A DNA stretch of 39,799 bases from Gammaproteobacteria bacterium (lineage in GTDB: Bacteria > Pseudomonadota > Gammaproteobacteria > Thiohalomonadales > Thiohalomonadaceae). The notes under the pieces are model-generated. The model saw nothing but the letters and a program-made list of their open reading frames with translations, was not told where the DNA came from and did not search any database. Location: assembly GCA_023228645.1 (NCBI GenBank), contig JALOAT010000040.1, forward strand, positions 1 through 39,799, in the 5' to 3' direction. The position numbers and the translations under genes are program-made. Position 1 is the first letter of the stretch. The number at the start of each line of letters is the position of its first letter. This document shows, in pieces, positions 25,201 through 32,573 of this stretch.

Positions 25201-25554
25201 CGCGCCGCCAAGCATTCTCCCCTGCGCGACGTGGCCGGCATGCTGCGCTCGTTCAGCTATGCGGCGCACGCGGCCTTGCAGCGCGCCAGCACCGAAAACC
25301 CCACCCTTCGGTCAGCACTTTCGCCCTTCGCGCGGCAGTGGGAACGCATGGTCACCGAGGCCTTCCTGCTCGGCTACGTGGCGGCGGCCGAGGGCCAGCC
25401 CTTCTATCCCGCCGATCCGGACGATGCGCGCCGATTGCTGGACCTGTTCATTCTGGAAAAGGCGCTGTACGAGGTCCGCTATGAACTGGCTCATCGCCCC
25501 GAATGGGTCGGCGTGCCGGTGCGCGGTCTGCTCGACTTGCTCGACCGGGCGTGA
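22246..25554 (+). CDS. treS: Trehalose synthase-maltokinase fusion (TreS-Mak)
   Basis: A bifunctional protein of 1102 residues. The TreS part (1 to about 545) interconverts trehalose and maltose: DPLWYQDAIIYQVHVKAF start, nucleophile D206 in GLRLDAIPYL, acid/base E248 in FLAEANQWPEDVLEYF, and FLRNHDELTLEM; the D-E spacing of 42 equals the mycobacterial enzyme. The C-terminal part (about 565-1102) is maltokinase, making maltose-1-phosphate for GlgE: a LPAWLPGQRWFA segment typical of Mak, LFLKGYRRLAEG with the ATP-binding lysine, catalytic RYHGDLHLGQVLV with D957, and metal-binding IIIDFEGEPARP. Such fusions are common where GlgE occurs. No ribosome binding site precedes ATG 22246, only a repeat arm. 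The frame is uninterrupted. Confidence 0.96.
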   Translation: MTAWQDDPLWYQDAIIYQVHVKAFYDSSGDGTGDFRGLAEKLDYIQDLGVNTVWLLPFYPSPMRDDGYDISDYRNVHPAFGTLADFKRFVREAHRRGLKIITELVINHTSDQHPWFQAARAAPPGSARRNFYVWSKTKMKFPETRIIFTDTETSNWAWDDSAQAYYWHRFFSHQPDLNHNNPRVVEAVIRVMRFWLDMGVDGLRLDAIPYLCVRSGTNNENLPETHAVLRRMRAVVDAHYAGRMFLAEANQWPEDVLEYFGEGDECHMAYHFPLMPRIYMAVAQEDRHPIVEIMRQTPPIPATCQWAIFLRNHDELTLEMVTDRERDYMYEVYATDRRMRVNVGIRRRLAPLMDNDPDKIKLMNSLLLSMPGSPIIYYGDEIAMGDNIYLGDRNGVRTPMQWSPDRNAGFSRADPQRLYLPPIMDPVYGYQAVNVEAQARDPSSLLNWTRRVLEVRKAYQAFSRGSLEFLHPGNRKILAYVRAHGEDTILCVVNLSRTAQPVELNLARWRGRVPVEMMGRIPFPPIGELPYLLTLSGYGVYWFRLATQADVPSWHQENLPAIELPVLVLFDGWHSFSFAQHDSRREKRALELRSQFELEVLPAWLPGQRWFATHGCIASSTLARLFEWQWQRRRWLLAWIGVACDGAHENYFLPLSMHWEADYEEYRAHLVNALAKVRQHARVGVLADAYTDEHFCRALVEATAAGEAVPVPGGQLQFHRTSAFARLWPAEQVDPVTVRRPGHESSNSAVVVGERLFLKGYRRLAEGTSIEVEVGRFLTEESAFPNVIPVAGWIVFAPDGGAPVTLAVLQAYVENQGDGWAYTQGYLERYLAQCQMAQAADGGEAGAPAAAEVHATELMMMHTLGRRTGELHVALARDTGNPAFLPEPVPATERASWHARVGDEALTTLAMLSDATLPAAMQETAGRLLDAREHLLARIDALRLDTLQVFKSRYHGDLHLGQVLVAETDFIIIDFEGEPARPYADRAAKHSPLRDVAGMLRSFSYAAHAALQRASTENPTLRSALSPFARQWERMVTEAFLLGYVAAAEGQPFYPADPDDARRLLDLFILEKALYEVRYELAHRPEWVGVPVRGLLDLLDRA

Positions 25555-25625
25555 AGCGCCAGACCGCCGCAAGGGGCGGAAAGGCGGCGCAGGTTCTATC
25601 TTTTTCCGGCAGCCAAGGAGAGTGT

Positions 25626-26270
25626 ATGGAAACCAATAGCAAACTCCAGGTCATGAGCCTGGATTCGGTCATCAGCGCCTATCGTCGTTATGCCGGGATT
25701 TACGACGTGCTGTTCGGGCCCATCATGCACCCGGGGCGCAAGCGCATCGTCGATGCCCTGAGCTGCCGGCCCGGCGACAACATCCTCGAAGTGGGCGTGG
25801 GCACCGGCCTGTCGCTGCCGCTGTACTCCCACGGCGTGCGCGTGACCGGCATCGACGTTTCGCGCGAGATGCTCGACATCGCAAGGCGGCGCGTCGTCCG
25901 CGAGCTGTTGCCGCAGGTGGAGGCCATCCTGGAGATGGACGCGCAGGCCATGTCGTTCCCCGACGCGCGCTTCGACAAGGTGGTGGCCATGTACGTGGTG
26001 TCGGTGGTGCCCGATCCCAAGAAGCTGGTGGCGGAGATGCGCCGCGTCTGCAAGCCGGGCGGCGACATCGTCATCGTCAACCATTTCTCCTCGCGCAATC
26101 CCGTGCTTGGCCGCATGGAGACCCTGCTCGCGCCCTGCTCGCGCCTGGCCGGCTTCCGCCCCAACCTCGACATGAGCGAGTTCCTCGCCAACACCGGCCT
26201 GCACGTGGACGAGATCCGCGGCACCAACCTGTTCGGCTACTGGAAGATCCTGCGTTGCAGGAATGGCTGA
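25626..26270 (+). CDS. pmtA: SAM-dependent methyltransferase, PmtA-like phospholipid N-methyltransferase
   Basis: 214 residues. Class I SAM-binding core: ILEVGVGTGLSLPLY (motif I), VTGIDVSREMLDIARRR (motif II), EMDAQAMSFPDARFDKVVAM and a post-motif KPGGDIVIVNHFSS. The N-terminal RRYAGIYDVLFGPIMHPGRK and the C-terminal FRPNLDMSEFL resemble PmtA enzymes of Rhodobacter type that methylate phosphatidylethanolamine to phosphatidylcholine. A relative acting on another small molecule or quinone cannot be excluded. ATG 25626 has AGGAG 5-6 bases upstream. It starts 71 bases after treS-mak with no visible terminator between. Its stop codon falls within the first copy of a tandem duplication. Confidence 0.8.
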   Translation: METNSKLQVMSLDSVISAYRRYAGIYDVLFGPIMHPGRKRIVDALSCRPGDNILEVGVGTGLSLPLYSHGVRVTGIDVSREMLDIARRRVVRELLPQVEAILEMDAQAMSFPDARFDKVVAMYVVSVVPDPKKLVAEMRRVCKPGGDIVIVNHFSSRNPVLGRMETLLAPCSRLAGFRPNLDMSEFLANTGLHVDEIRGTNLFGYWKILRCRNG

Positions 26271-26472
26271 GGGAAGAAGAAAAAGCCATTAACCACGGGG
26301 GACACGGGGAACACGGGGAACACGGGGAAAATGGAAATTCAAAGGTGCGCCTGTGGGTCCCGTCGCGGTGCTGTGTGACTTCTACCCTGCTCCGCCGTAG
26401 GTCACGTTGCGAAGCTACGTGACATTCTTCATACCGCCGCTGTCGCGTAGCCGCTTCGCGCCAACGTGACCT
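26267..26472. repeat. Tandem duplication, copy 1
   Basis: Begins with the last codon of pmtA (CTGAGGG). It contains GAAGAAGAAAAAGCCATTAA, four units of the 9-base repeat (ACCACGGGG, GACACGGGG, two AACACGGGG), about 65 bases of unique sequence and a GTAGGTCACGTTG element (26396-26473). Copy 2 follows directly and differs by a few substitutions and by having two fewer 9-base units. Confidence 0.85.
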
Positions 26473-26473
26473 A
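26396..26473. repeat. GTAGGTCACGTTG palindromic element (copy 2)
   Basis: A 78-base element with perfect 13-base ends GTAGGTCACGTTG/CAACGTGACCTAC. The left arm can also fold alone (GTCACGT ... ACGTGAC). Nearly identical to 26588-26665; diverged copy at 2709-2787. Confidence 0.85.
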
Positions 26474-26665
26474 CTGAGGGGGAAGAAGAAAAAGCCATTA
26501 ACCACGGGGAACACGGGGAAAATGGAAATTCAAAGGTGCGCCTGTGGGTCCCGTCGCGGTGCTGTGTGACTTCTGCCCTGCTCCGCCGTAGGTCACGTTG
26601 CGAAGCTACGTGACGTCCTTCATACCGCCGCGGTCACGTAGCCGCTTCGCGCCAACGTGACCTAC
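26473..26665. repeat. Tandem duplication, copy 2
   Basis: Repeats 26267-26472 starting at CTGAGGGGG, with only two 9-base units and its own GTAGGTCACGTTG element at 26588-26665. The few single-base differences (for example TTCTACCC/TTCTGCCC, ATTCTTC/GTCCTTC) suggest a fairly recent event. Confidence 0.85.
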
Positions 26666-26827
26666 CGCCTCTTCACCTCGAATCCCCCGTGTTCCCCGTG
26701 TTCCCCGTGTCCCCCGTGGTTATTTGCATTTTTTCATGCCATGCCCGCGCCATGGCGTACCAGCGTGGCGTCTATGATCTGCATAAGATTCTTTCCACTG
26801 TGTTTGTCCCTCCTGCGGGAGCGTTTG

Positions 26828-27967
26828 ATGGACAAGCAGAACCGCGTGTTTCGCGTGGGGATTTCGGGCTCGTACGGTGGCCTCAACCTGGGCGACGAGG
26901 CCATCCTTCAGAGCATCATCTGCCAATTGCGCAACACGCTTCCTGTGGAAATCACCGTGTTTTCGCGCAACGCCGAAGATACGCTGCAACGCCATGACGT
27001 GGAGCACGCGGTGGCGGTGCGCAAGCTGGGCCGCAGCGACATCGTGCCCGTGCTGCGCAGCCTCGATCTGCTCATCATCGGCGGCGGCGGCATTTTGTTC
27101 GACGCGGAGGCGCGCATCTATCTGCGTGAGGCGAGCCTGGCGCAGGAACTCGGCGTGCCGGTCATGTTCTACGCCGTCGGGGTCGGCCCCCTGGAGTACT
27201 CCACGGCACGCGAACTGGTGCGTAACGCACTCAACGACGCGGCCCTCATCACCGTACGCGAGGAAGGGGCGCTGCACCTGCTGGAGGACATCGGCGTGCA
27301 GCGGCCCATCCTGGTCACCGCAGACCCGGCACTGCTGCTCGAACCCGAGCCGCTGCCTTCGGGCGCGCTCCGGCGCGAGGGCATGGAAGGCCGCCGCCGG
27401 CGCATCGCCATTTCCGTGCGCGAGCCCGGCGTGGCCGCCCCGGATCTCGGCCAGCATGCCTATCATGCCCTGGTGGCCAGTGCCGCAGATTACATGGTGG
27501 ATCGCCTCAAGGCCGAGGTGGTGTTCATCCCCATGGAACGGCGCCACCACGATCTCCAGCAATCCCATGCGGTGATTGCGCAAATGCTGCTCGCCCAGCA
27601 CGCGAGTGTCCTCAAGGGCGAGTACACCGCGGGTCAGTTACTGTCACTGCTCGGCCATTTCGAGTTTGCCGTGGGCATGCGCCTGCATTTCCTGTTGTTC
27701 GCAGCACTGCGCAACGTGCCGTTCGTGGCGCTGCCTTATGCGCCCAAGGTGAGCGGCTTTCTCAATCAACTTGGCATCGCCATGCCCCCGCCCATCGGCC
27801 AGGTGAACGCCGGGCGGTTGATCGCCCACATTGACGAGGCCTGGGACAACCGGCGCGCCAACAAGCAGCTCATGGCACAGCGACTGCCCGAACAAAAAGC
27901 GGCGGCCCGCGAGACCAACCGGCTGGCCGCCGAATTGCTCTCACGACTTCCCATCACCCAACACTGA
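26828..27967 (+). CDS. Polysaccharide pyruvyl transferase family protein (CsaB-like)
   Basis: 379 residues. The family opening GISGSYGGLNLGDEAILQSI (about residues 10-29) matches the N[xL]GDE motif of this GT-like fold. LLIIGGGGILFDAE follows near 75, and the C-terminal half has VGMRLHFLLFAALRNVPFVA with the family's conserved MR-H pattern, plus PYAPKVSGFLNQLGI. Members transfer pyruvate from phosphoenolpyruvate to cell-surface sugars; CsaB acts on S-layer-anchoring polymers, others on exopolysaccharide. The acceptor here is unknown and no glycosyltransferases are nearby. ATG 26828 has GGGAG upstream; the 57-codon open extension is repeat sequence. The FAD oxidoreductase starts 2 bases after its stop. 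Confidence 0.85.
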   Translation: MDKQNRVFRVGISGSYGGLNLGDEAILQSIICQLRNTLPVEITVFSRNAEDTLQRHDVEHAVAVRKLGRSDIVPVLRSLDLLIIGGGGILFDAEARIYLREASLAQELGVPVMFYAVGVGPLEYSTARELVRNALNDAALITVREEGALHLLEDIGVQRPILVTADPALLLEPEPLPSGALRREGMEGRRRRIAISVREPGVAAPDLGQHAYHALVASAADYMVDRLKAEVVFIPMERRHHDLQQSHAVIAQMLLAQHASVLKGEYTAGQLLSLLGHFEFAVGMRLHFLLFAALRNVPFVALPYAPKVSGFLNQLGIAMPPPIGQVNAGRLIAHIDEAWDNRRANKQLMAQRLPEQKAAARETNRLAAELLSRLPITQH

Positions 27968-27969
27968 CC

Positions 27970-29397
27970 ATGCCCGCTCTGGCCCGCCCGCATCGCAAAG
28001 AGACCCTCGAGCTACCGCCACGGCGCGCCATCGTCGCCGCCGACACCGACGTGCTGGTGGTGGGCGGCGGACCGGCCGGACTGGGTGCCGCCCTCGGCGC
28101 CGCGGACGCCGGTGCCGACGTGATTCTCGCCGAACGCTATGGATTTTTCGGCGGCAATGCCACGGCCTCTCTGGTGATGCCGTTCATGTCGTACTTCACC
28201 GAAACCCCGCGGCCACAGCGAGCCGGGACCAAATATCTATTGCCCACCGACCACGGCCCAGGTGAACCGGTCATCGCCGGCGTGCTGCAGCGTTTCGTCA
28301 CCCGGCTCATCGATGAAGGCGGCGCCATGGTGCCAAACCTGGACACCGGCTACACCGTGCCTTTCGATCCGGAACTGTTCAAGCATGTGGCGTTGGAGAT
28401 GGCCGACGATGCGGGCGTGCATTTTTTGTTGCATGCCTTCGCCAGCGGCGTGGTGGGTGACGGGCGCGTGGAAGGAGTGGTGTTCGAGACCAAGTCGGGG
28501 CCGCTGGTAGTGCGTGCGCGCACCGTCATCGATTGCACCGGTGACGGCGATATGGCGGCGCAGGCAGGCGCGCCCTACGAGGTGGGTGACAACGACGGCA
28601 TGGTGCAGCCGATGACCCTGCTGTTTCGCATGGCCGAGTTCGAGCGCACTGCGTTTCAGGCGTATGCGCGCGCGCACCCGGACGAATGGCGCGGCGTGCA
28701 CGGTCTATGGAGCCTGGTGCGCAGCGCCACCGCCACCGGCGAGCTCACGCTCCCGCGCGAGGACATCCTGTTCTTTGCTACGCCTCGCGAACGTGAGCTG
28801 GCCGTGAACAGCACCCGTGTCACCCGCTCCGTACCGGTGCTCGGCACCGACGTATGGGATCTGAGCTATGCGGAATGGGAGAGCCGGCGCCAGATGCGCC
28901 AGATCTCCGCGTTCCTGCGCCGTTACGTGCCGGGTTTCGAAAAGGCCTACCTGGACCAGAGCGGTGCCGGCGTGGGCGTGCGCGAGACCCGGCGCTTCCT
29001 GGGCGATTACCAACTCACCGAAGCCGACGTGCTATCCGCACGCAAGTTCGACGATGTGATCGCCCGTTGCAGCTACCCCATCGACATGCACAACCCCAAG
29101 GGTAAGGGCACCGTGCTCAAGCGTCTCCCCCCGGGTGAGGCCTACGACATCCCCCTGCGCGCCCTCGTACCGCAGAAGGTCGAGGGCCTGCTGGTGGCCG
29201 GGCGCTGCATATCGGGCACCCACGAGGCCCATTCGTCCTACCGCATCATGCCGGCCGCCATGGCCACCGGCCAGGCCGCCGGCGTGTGCGCGGCCCTGGC
29301 CGCCCTGCGCCGCCGCACTCCGCGAGAGATCCCGGTGGGCGACGTGCAGGTGGAGCTGCTCCGCCAGGGCGCGGACCTGCGCGGCATCAATCCCTGA
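27970..29397 (+). CDS. FAD-dependent oxidoreductase (FAD_oxidored family)
   Basis: 475 residues. The dinucleotide-binding motif VLVVGGGPAGLGAALGAADA is near residue 28, followed by ERYGFFGGNATASLVMPFM, a pattern of the FAD-dependent oxidoreductase family related to fumarate-reductase flavoproteins. A second FAD segment reads VIDCTGDGDMAAQAGAP, and the C-terminus has GLLVAGRCISGTHEAHSSYR followed by IMPAAMATGQAAGVCAAL. Substrate unknown. It has no signal peptide and is probably cytoplasmic. The 2-base spacing from the pyruvyl-transferase-like gene implies co-expression and perhaps a shared pathway. Confidence 0.85.
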   Translation: MPALARPHRKETLELPPRRAIVAADTDVLVVGGGPAGLGAALGAADAGADVILAERYGFFGGNATASLVMPFMSYFTETPRPQRAGTKYLLPTDHGPGEPVIAGVLQRFVTRLIDEGGAMVPNLDTGYTVPFDPELFKHVALEMADDAGVHFLLHAFASGVVGDGRVEGVVFETKSGPLVVRARTVIDCTGDGDMAAQAGAPYEVGDNDGMVQPMTLLFRMAEFERTAFQAYARAHPDEWRGVHGLWSLVRSATATGELTLPREDILFFATPRERELAVNSTRVTRSVPVLGTDVWDLSYAEWESRRQMRQISAFLRRYVPGFEKAYLDQSGAGVGVRETRRFLGDYQLTEADVLSARKFDDVIARCSYPIDMHNPKGKGTVLKRLPPGEAYDIPLRALVPQKVEGLLVAGRCISGTHEAHSSYRIMPAAMATGQAAGVCAALAALRRRTPREIPVGDVQVELLRQGADLRGINP

Positions 29398-29423
29398 CGC
29401 GGAAGCACGCTCGGGGAGAACAG

Positions 29424-29485
29424 CCCAACGCAGAGATGCAGAGACACAGAGTCCGTAGAGGCATGGAATCGTCTCCGCGTTGAAT
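29424..29485. repeat. Inverted pair of phased repeats (CGCAGAGA type, short)
   Basis: The left part CCCAACGCAGAGATGCAGAG then ACACAGAG faces a short right arm CTCCGCGTTGAAT. A decayed member of the 8-9-base phased family, 27 bases after the oxidoreductase gene. The rest of the 300-base gap up to 29699 holds the OmpA-gene leader; TATAGA near 29590 could be a -10 box but has no matching -35. Confidence 0.55.
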
Positions 29486-29699
29486 CCATCCCCAAAGCAC
29501 CTGTCATGGGTCACGTTCGTGGCTCTCACCTCACCTTATCCACGACCCATCACGATTTTCTTTTGGCCGCCCCGCGGTAATAACGGGCTTATAGAAACGT
29601 TTTGCGCGACGCGGGAACAGCTGATGGACGGCTAGCTTTTGGATAAGCGCTGCGCCCCTTCGCGGGGCGACGCAATCCAAGCACCGGGAGGACAGAGCC

Positions 29700-30347
29700 A
29701 TGACGATGAAGCCGTTCCGCGTCTCACTGATTGCCGGCGCGATGACCATGTCGGGTTTCGCCTTCGCCGCCGCGCCCGGCTATGTGATTTCCGATCGCGG
29801 TGACGTGGCCCGCAGCGGCACGGGCGAGTGTGTGCGCAGCAGCCAGTGGACGCCGCTCGATGCGACCATCCAGTGCGATCCGGACATCACCACCAGCTTC
29901 GCACCGGTTCAGCTCGAACCCATCGAAGAGGCGCAGGCGCCCATGAGCCGCATCGCCCTCGATACGGACACCACCTTCGCGTTCGACTCGGCTGACCTGA
30001 CCGTTCAGGGCAAGCAGAAACTCGACGAGATCGTCGATGCGAGCCGCGATGCCGAACGCATGCAGGTGCAAGTGGCCGGCCACACCGACCGCATCGGTCC
30101 TGAGGAGTACAACCAGGATCTGTCCCGGCGGCGCGCCGAGGCGGTGAAGGAGTATCTGGTGTCCGAGGGCATCCCCGAGGAAAGCATCTCCGTGGCGGCA
30201 TTGGGCGAGAGCAACCCCATCGTGCAGTGCGAGGGCATGAGCGGTGACACCCTGATCGAGTGCCTGCAACCGAACCGCCGCTCAGAAGTGGAATTCGCGG
30301 CCTTCGCGCCCGCGGATACGCAGCAGCAGGAGGACGTGCAGCGCTAA
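29700..30347 (+). CDS. OmpA-domain envelope protein
   Basis: 215 residues with an N-terminal signal peptide (MTMKPFRVSLIAGAMTMSGF ending AFA-A). A short linker with two cysteines (GECVRSS, TIQCDPD) precedes the OmpA C-terminal peptidoglycan-binding domain from about residue 90: TTFAFDSADLTVQGKQKLDE, VAGHTDRIGPEEYNQDLSRR and LGESNPIV ... CLQPNRRSEVEF. No lipobox or beta-barrel is seen, so it is probably periplasmic and binds the cell wall. The pairing of cysteines in the C-terminal part (VQCEG, IECLQ) suggests a disulfide. GGAGGA 8 bases upstream fixes ATG 29700. Confidence 0.9.
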   Translation: MTMKPFRVSLIAGAMTMSGFAFAAAPGYVISDRGDVARSGTGECVRSSQWTPLDATIQCDPDITTSFAPVQLEPIEEAQAPMSRIALDTDTTFAFDSADLTVQGKQKLDEIVDASRDAERMQVQVAGHTDRIGPEEYNQDLSRRRAEAVKEYLVSEGIPEESISVAALGESNPIVQCEGMSGDTLIECLQPNRRSEVEFAAFAPADTQQQEDVQR

Positions 30348-30365
30348 GCATCAGGAGCCGTGTGC

Positions 30366-30409
30366 GGGTGGGGATCACAATCAGCCGCGCGCCGATTGGA
30401 TCCCCGCCC
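30366..30409. terminator. Long hairpin between convergent genes
   Basis: GGGTGGGGATC, one bulged A and CAATC pair with GATTG and GATCCCCGCCC, a 16-pair stem (one G-T) with a loop of about 11 bases. It lies 19 bases after the OmpA gene and about 90 bases after the end of the ABC-F gene on the other strand. No T-tract follows on either strand, so it may be a factor-dependent or bidirectional stop. Confidence 0.45.
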
Positions 30410-30499
30410 GTCATGCCGACATCACCGCGATTTTTGCCCAGTGGGAGTGGCCTGAGGGCGCGAGGATTTTCACCGCTGCTGCGTCAGCATGACCGCTGT

Positions 30500-32404
30500 C
30501 TAATCCGCGCGCTCCGCCGCCTCCAGGCGTTCCACCGCGGCCAGCCACGCGTCCTCGGCCTTGGCGAGGGCCTGGTCCGCCGTCGCCTGGGCGCGCAGCA
30601 GTTCCTTGAGGCGCTCCTTGCCCGCCTCCTCGTACAGCGTCGGGTCGGCCAGTTGCTGGTCGACGCGCGCCTTGGCGCGGCCGGCCTCGTCGAGCTGTTT
30701 TTCACAGCGCTCCACGTCCTTGCGCAGGGGACGCAGGCGCTCGCGACGTTCCGCCTCCTCGCGGCGGCGATCCTTGCGCGCCGCAGCGCTGTGCCCGGTC
30801 TTTTCCTCGTCCTCGCCGGCAGCGTTCTGCGCCGCGAGGCGCTGCGCGAGAAAGGAACGGTAGTCCTCCAGATCGCCATCGAACGGCTGCACCCGGCCGT
30901 CGCCCACCAGCCAGAACTCATCGGCCACGCTGCGCAGCAGATGGCGATCGTGGGACACCAGCACCAGCGCGCCTTCGTAGTCCTGCAACGCCACGGTGAG
31001 GGCATGACGCATGTCGATGTCCAGGTGATTGGTGGGCTCATCCAGCAACAGCAGGTTGGGACGCTGGTAGACGATGAGCGCGAGCGCGAGGCGTGCCTTC
31101 TCGCCGCCCGAGAACGGCGCCACCGGCTCCAGGGCGCGATCGCCGACGAAACCGAAACTGCCGAGGAAATCACGCAGCACCTGCTCGGTCGCGCGCCCGT
31201 CCAGGCGTTGCAGGTGCAGCAGCGGCGTGGCCTCTGGATCGAGCATCTCCAGTTGGTGCTGCGCGAAATAGCCGATGCGCAGGTCCGGTGCGGGCTCGCG
31301 TTTGCCGCTGCTCGGCGACACGGTGCCCGCAAGCAGTTTCACGAAGGTGGATTTGCCCGCGCCGTTCTGGCCGAGCAGACCGATGCGCGCGCCCGGCGCG
31401 AAGCTGGCGCTGGCGCCCGCGATCACCGTGCGCTCGCCGTACCCGGCCGCCACCTTTTCCAGGGCCAGCAGCGGATGAGGCAGCTTCTCCGGGGCGCGGA
31501 AGCGGAAGGTGAACGGCGAGTCCACATGGGCCGGGGCGAGCAGTTCCATGCGCGCGAGCGCCTTGAGGCGGCTCTGCGCCTGGCGTGCCTTGGTGGCCTT
31601 GGCGCGAAAGCGGTCGATGAACGACTGGATGTGCGCCACCTCGCGCCGCTGGCGCTCGTAGGCCACCTGCTGCTGCGCCATGCGTTCGGCGCGGTGCAGT
31701 TCGTAATCGGAGTAGTTGCCGGTCTGCAAGTCCGCGCGCTCCTGCTCCAGGTGCAGGATGTGGTTGACCACACGGTCGAGAAAGTCCCGGTCGTGGGAGA
31801 TGAGCAGCAAGGTACCGGGATAGGCCGCCAGCCAGTCCTCCAGCCACAGCACCGCGTCCAGGTCGAGGTGATTGGTGGGCTCGTCGAGCAGCAGCAGATC
31901 GGAGCGGCACATCAGCGCCCGCGCCAGATTCAGGCGCATGCGCCAGCCGCCCGAGAACGAACGCACGGCGAGCGTCTGTTGCTCGCCGGTGAAGCCGAGG
32001 CCGTGCATGAGCCGCGCCGCGCGGGCACGGGCGACGTAACCACCGATGGCGTCGAGGCGCGCGTGCAGTTCGCCGAGCGCGCTGCCGTCGCCGCTGCGTT
32101 CCGCCTGCGCCAGGGCGGCTTCCACGGCGCGCAGTTCCGCGTCGCCGTCCATCACGTAGTCGATGGCCGGCGTGTCCACCGCGGGCGTCTCCTGCGCCAC
32201 GTGGGCGATTACCCAGTTGGCCGGACAGGAAAACTCCCCCGCATCCGGCGCCAGCTCGCCGCGGATGAGCGCAAACAGGCTGGACTTGCCAGCGCCGTTC
32301 GCGCCCGTGACGCCGACACGCTGGCCCGCGTGGATGGAGAAACTGGCGTCGCGCACCAGCACGCGGGTGCCGCGGCGCAGGGTGAGGTCGAAAAATTTCA
32401 GCAT
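30500..32404 (-). CDS. yheS: ABC-F family ATPase, YheS-type
   Basis: 634 residues, close to E. coli YheS. ABC-F proteins lack membrane domains and act on the ribosome or translation. Two ABC domains: Walker A GANGAGKSS and signature SFSGGWRMRLNLARAL with LLLLDEPTNHLDLDAVLWLE; then Walker A GQNGAGKST and signature FSGGEKARLALAL with a second LLLLDEPTNHLDID. The interdomain linker is basic and helical (RQRREVAHIQSFIDRFRAKA). A charged C-terminal coiled coil follows from about residue 530. ATG 32404 (MLKFFDLTLRRGTRVL) is preferred as the first codon of the domain; the upstream in-frame extension has no support. Confidence 0.93.
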   Translation of the reverse strand: MLKFFDLTLRRGTRVLVRDASFSIHAGQRVGVTGANGAGKSSLFALIRGELAPDAGEFSCPANWVIAHVAQETPAVDTPAIDYVMDGDAELRAVEAALAQAERSGDGSALGELHARLDAIGGYVARARAARLMHGLGFTGEQQTLAVRSFSGGWRMRLNLARALMCRSDLLLLDEPTNHLDLDAVLWLEDWLAAYPGTLLLISHDRDFLDRVVNHILHLEQERADLQTGNYSDYELHRAERMAQQQVAYERQRREVAHIQSFIDRFRAKATKARQAQSRLKALARMELLAPAHVDSPFTFRFRAPEKLPHPLLALEKVAAGYGERTVIAGASASFAPGARIGLLGQNGAGKSTFVKLLAGTVSPSSGKREPAPDLRIGYFAQHQLEMLDPEATPLLHLQRLDGRATEQVLRDFLGSFGFVGDRALEPVAPFSGGEKARLALALIVYQRPNLLLLDEPTNHLDIDMRHALTVALQDYEGALVLVSHDRHLLRSVADEFWLVGDGRVQPFDGDLEDYRSFLAQRLAAQNAAGEDEEKTGHSAAARKDRRREEAERRERLRPLRKDVERCEKQLDEAGRAKARVDQQLADPTLYEEAGKERLKELLRAQATADQALAKAEDAWLAAVERLEAAERAD

Positions 32405-32468
32405 GGGCGCGGAGTTTACCCGCGCGGTGGGTGAAAAAGAATCGACACGACCGCCCCACAACGGCGTT

Positions 32469-32497
32469 CGTCATTCCGGCGAAAGCCAGAATCCATC
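32469..32497. repeat. Dispersed repeat, GTCATTCCGGCGAAAGCC type
   Basis: CGTCATTCCGGCGAAAGCCA followed by GAATCCATC. This word, which translates as VIPAKA-R/G-I in one frame, is a widespread intergenic repeat of Beta- and Gammaproteobacteria. One unit is seen, between yheS and the slp genes. Confidence 0.65.
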
Positions 32498-32573
32498 GCG
32501 CGGGACGCAGAGGACAGAAAGAAGCTCCCCTCTGTCGCCTTCGTGGGATCGCCCGTGCTTGTGATCTTTATCC

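Larger units (their letters stand above)
26290..26722. repeat. 38-base inverted repeat bounding the duplication (CACGGGGAA type)
   Basis: The left arm 26290-26327 and right arm 26685-26722 are exact reverse complements over 38 bases (TAACCACGGGGGACACGGGG onwards, four 9-base units). They enclose the GTAGGTCACG elements. The whole gap 26271-26827 is otherwise free of genes; the last 105 bases hold only the leader of the next gene, with GGGAG 7 bases before its ATG. Confidence 0.85.

Noticed and set aside
23362..25269. Long minus-strand frame opposite treS-mak
   Set aside because: Shadow of the fusion gene; the plus strand shows all catalytic residues.
26290..26330. Direct 9-base repeats resembling a short CRISPR
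   Set aside because: Units are adjacent with no spacers, and there are no cas genes; they are phased simple repeats.
30260..32434. Very long plus-strand open frame opposite yheS
   Set aside because: Shadow frame: composition is Arg/Gln/His-rich without motifs, whereas the minus strand has two complete ABC domains.
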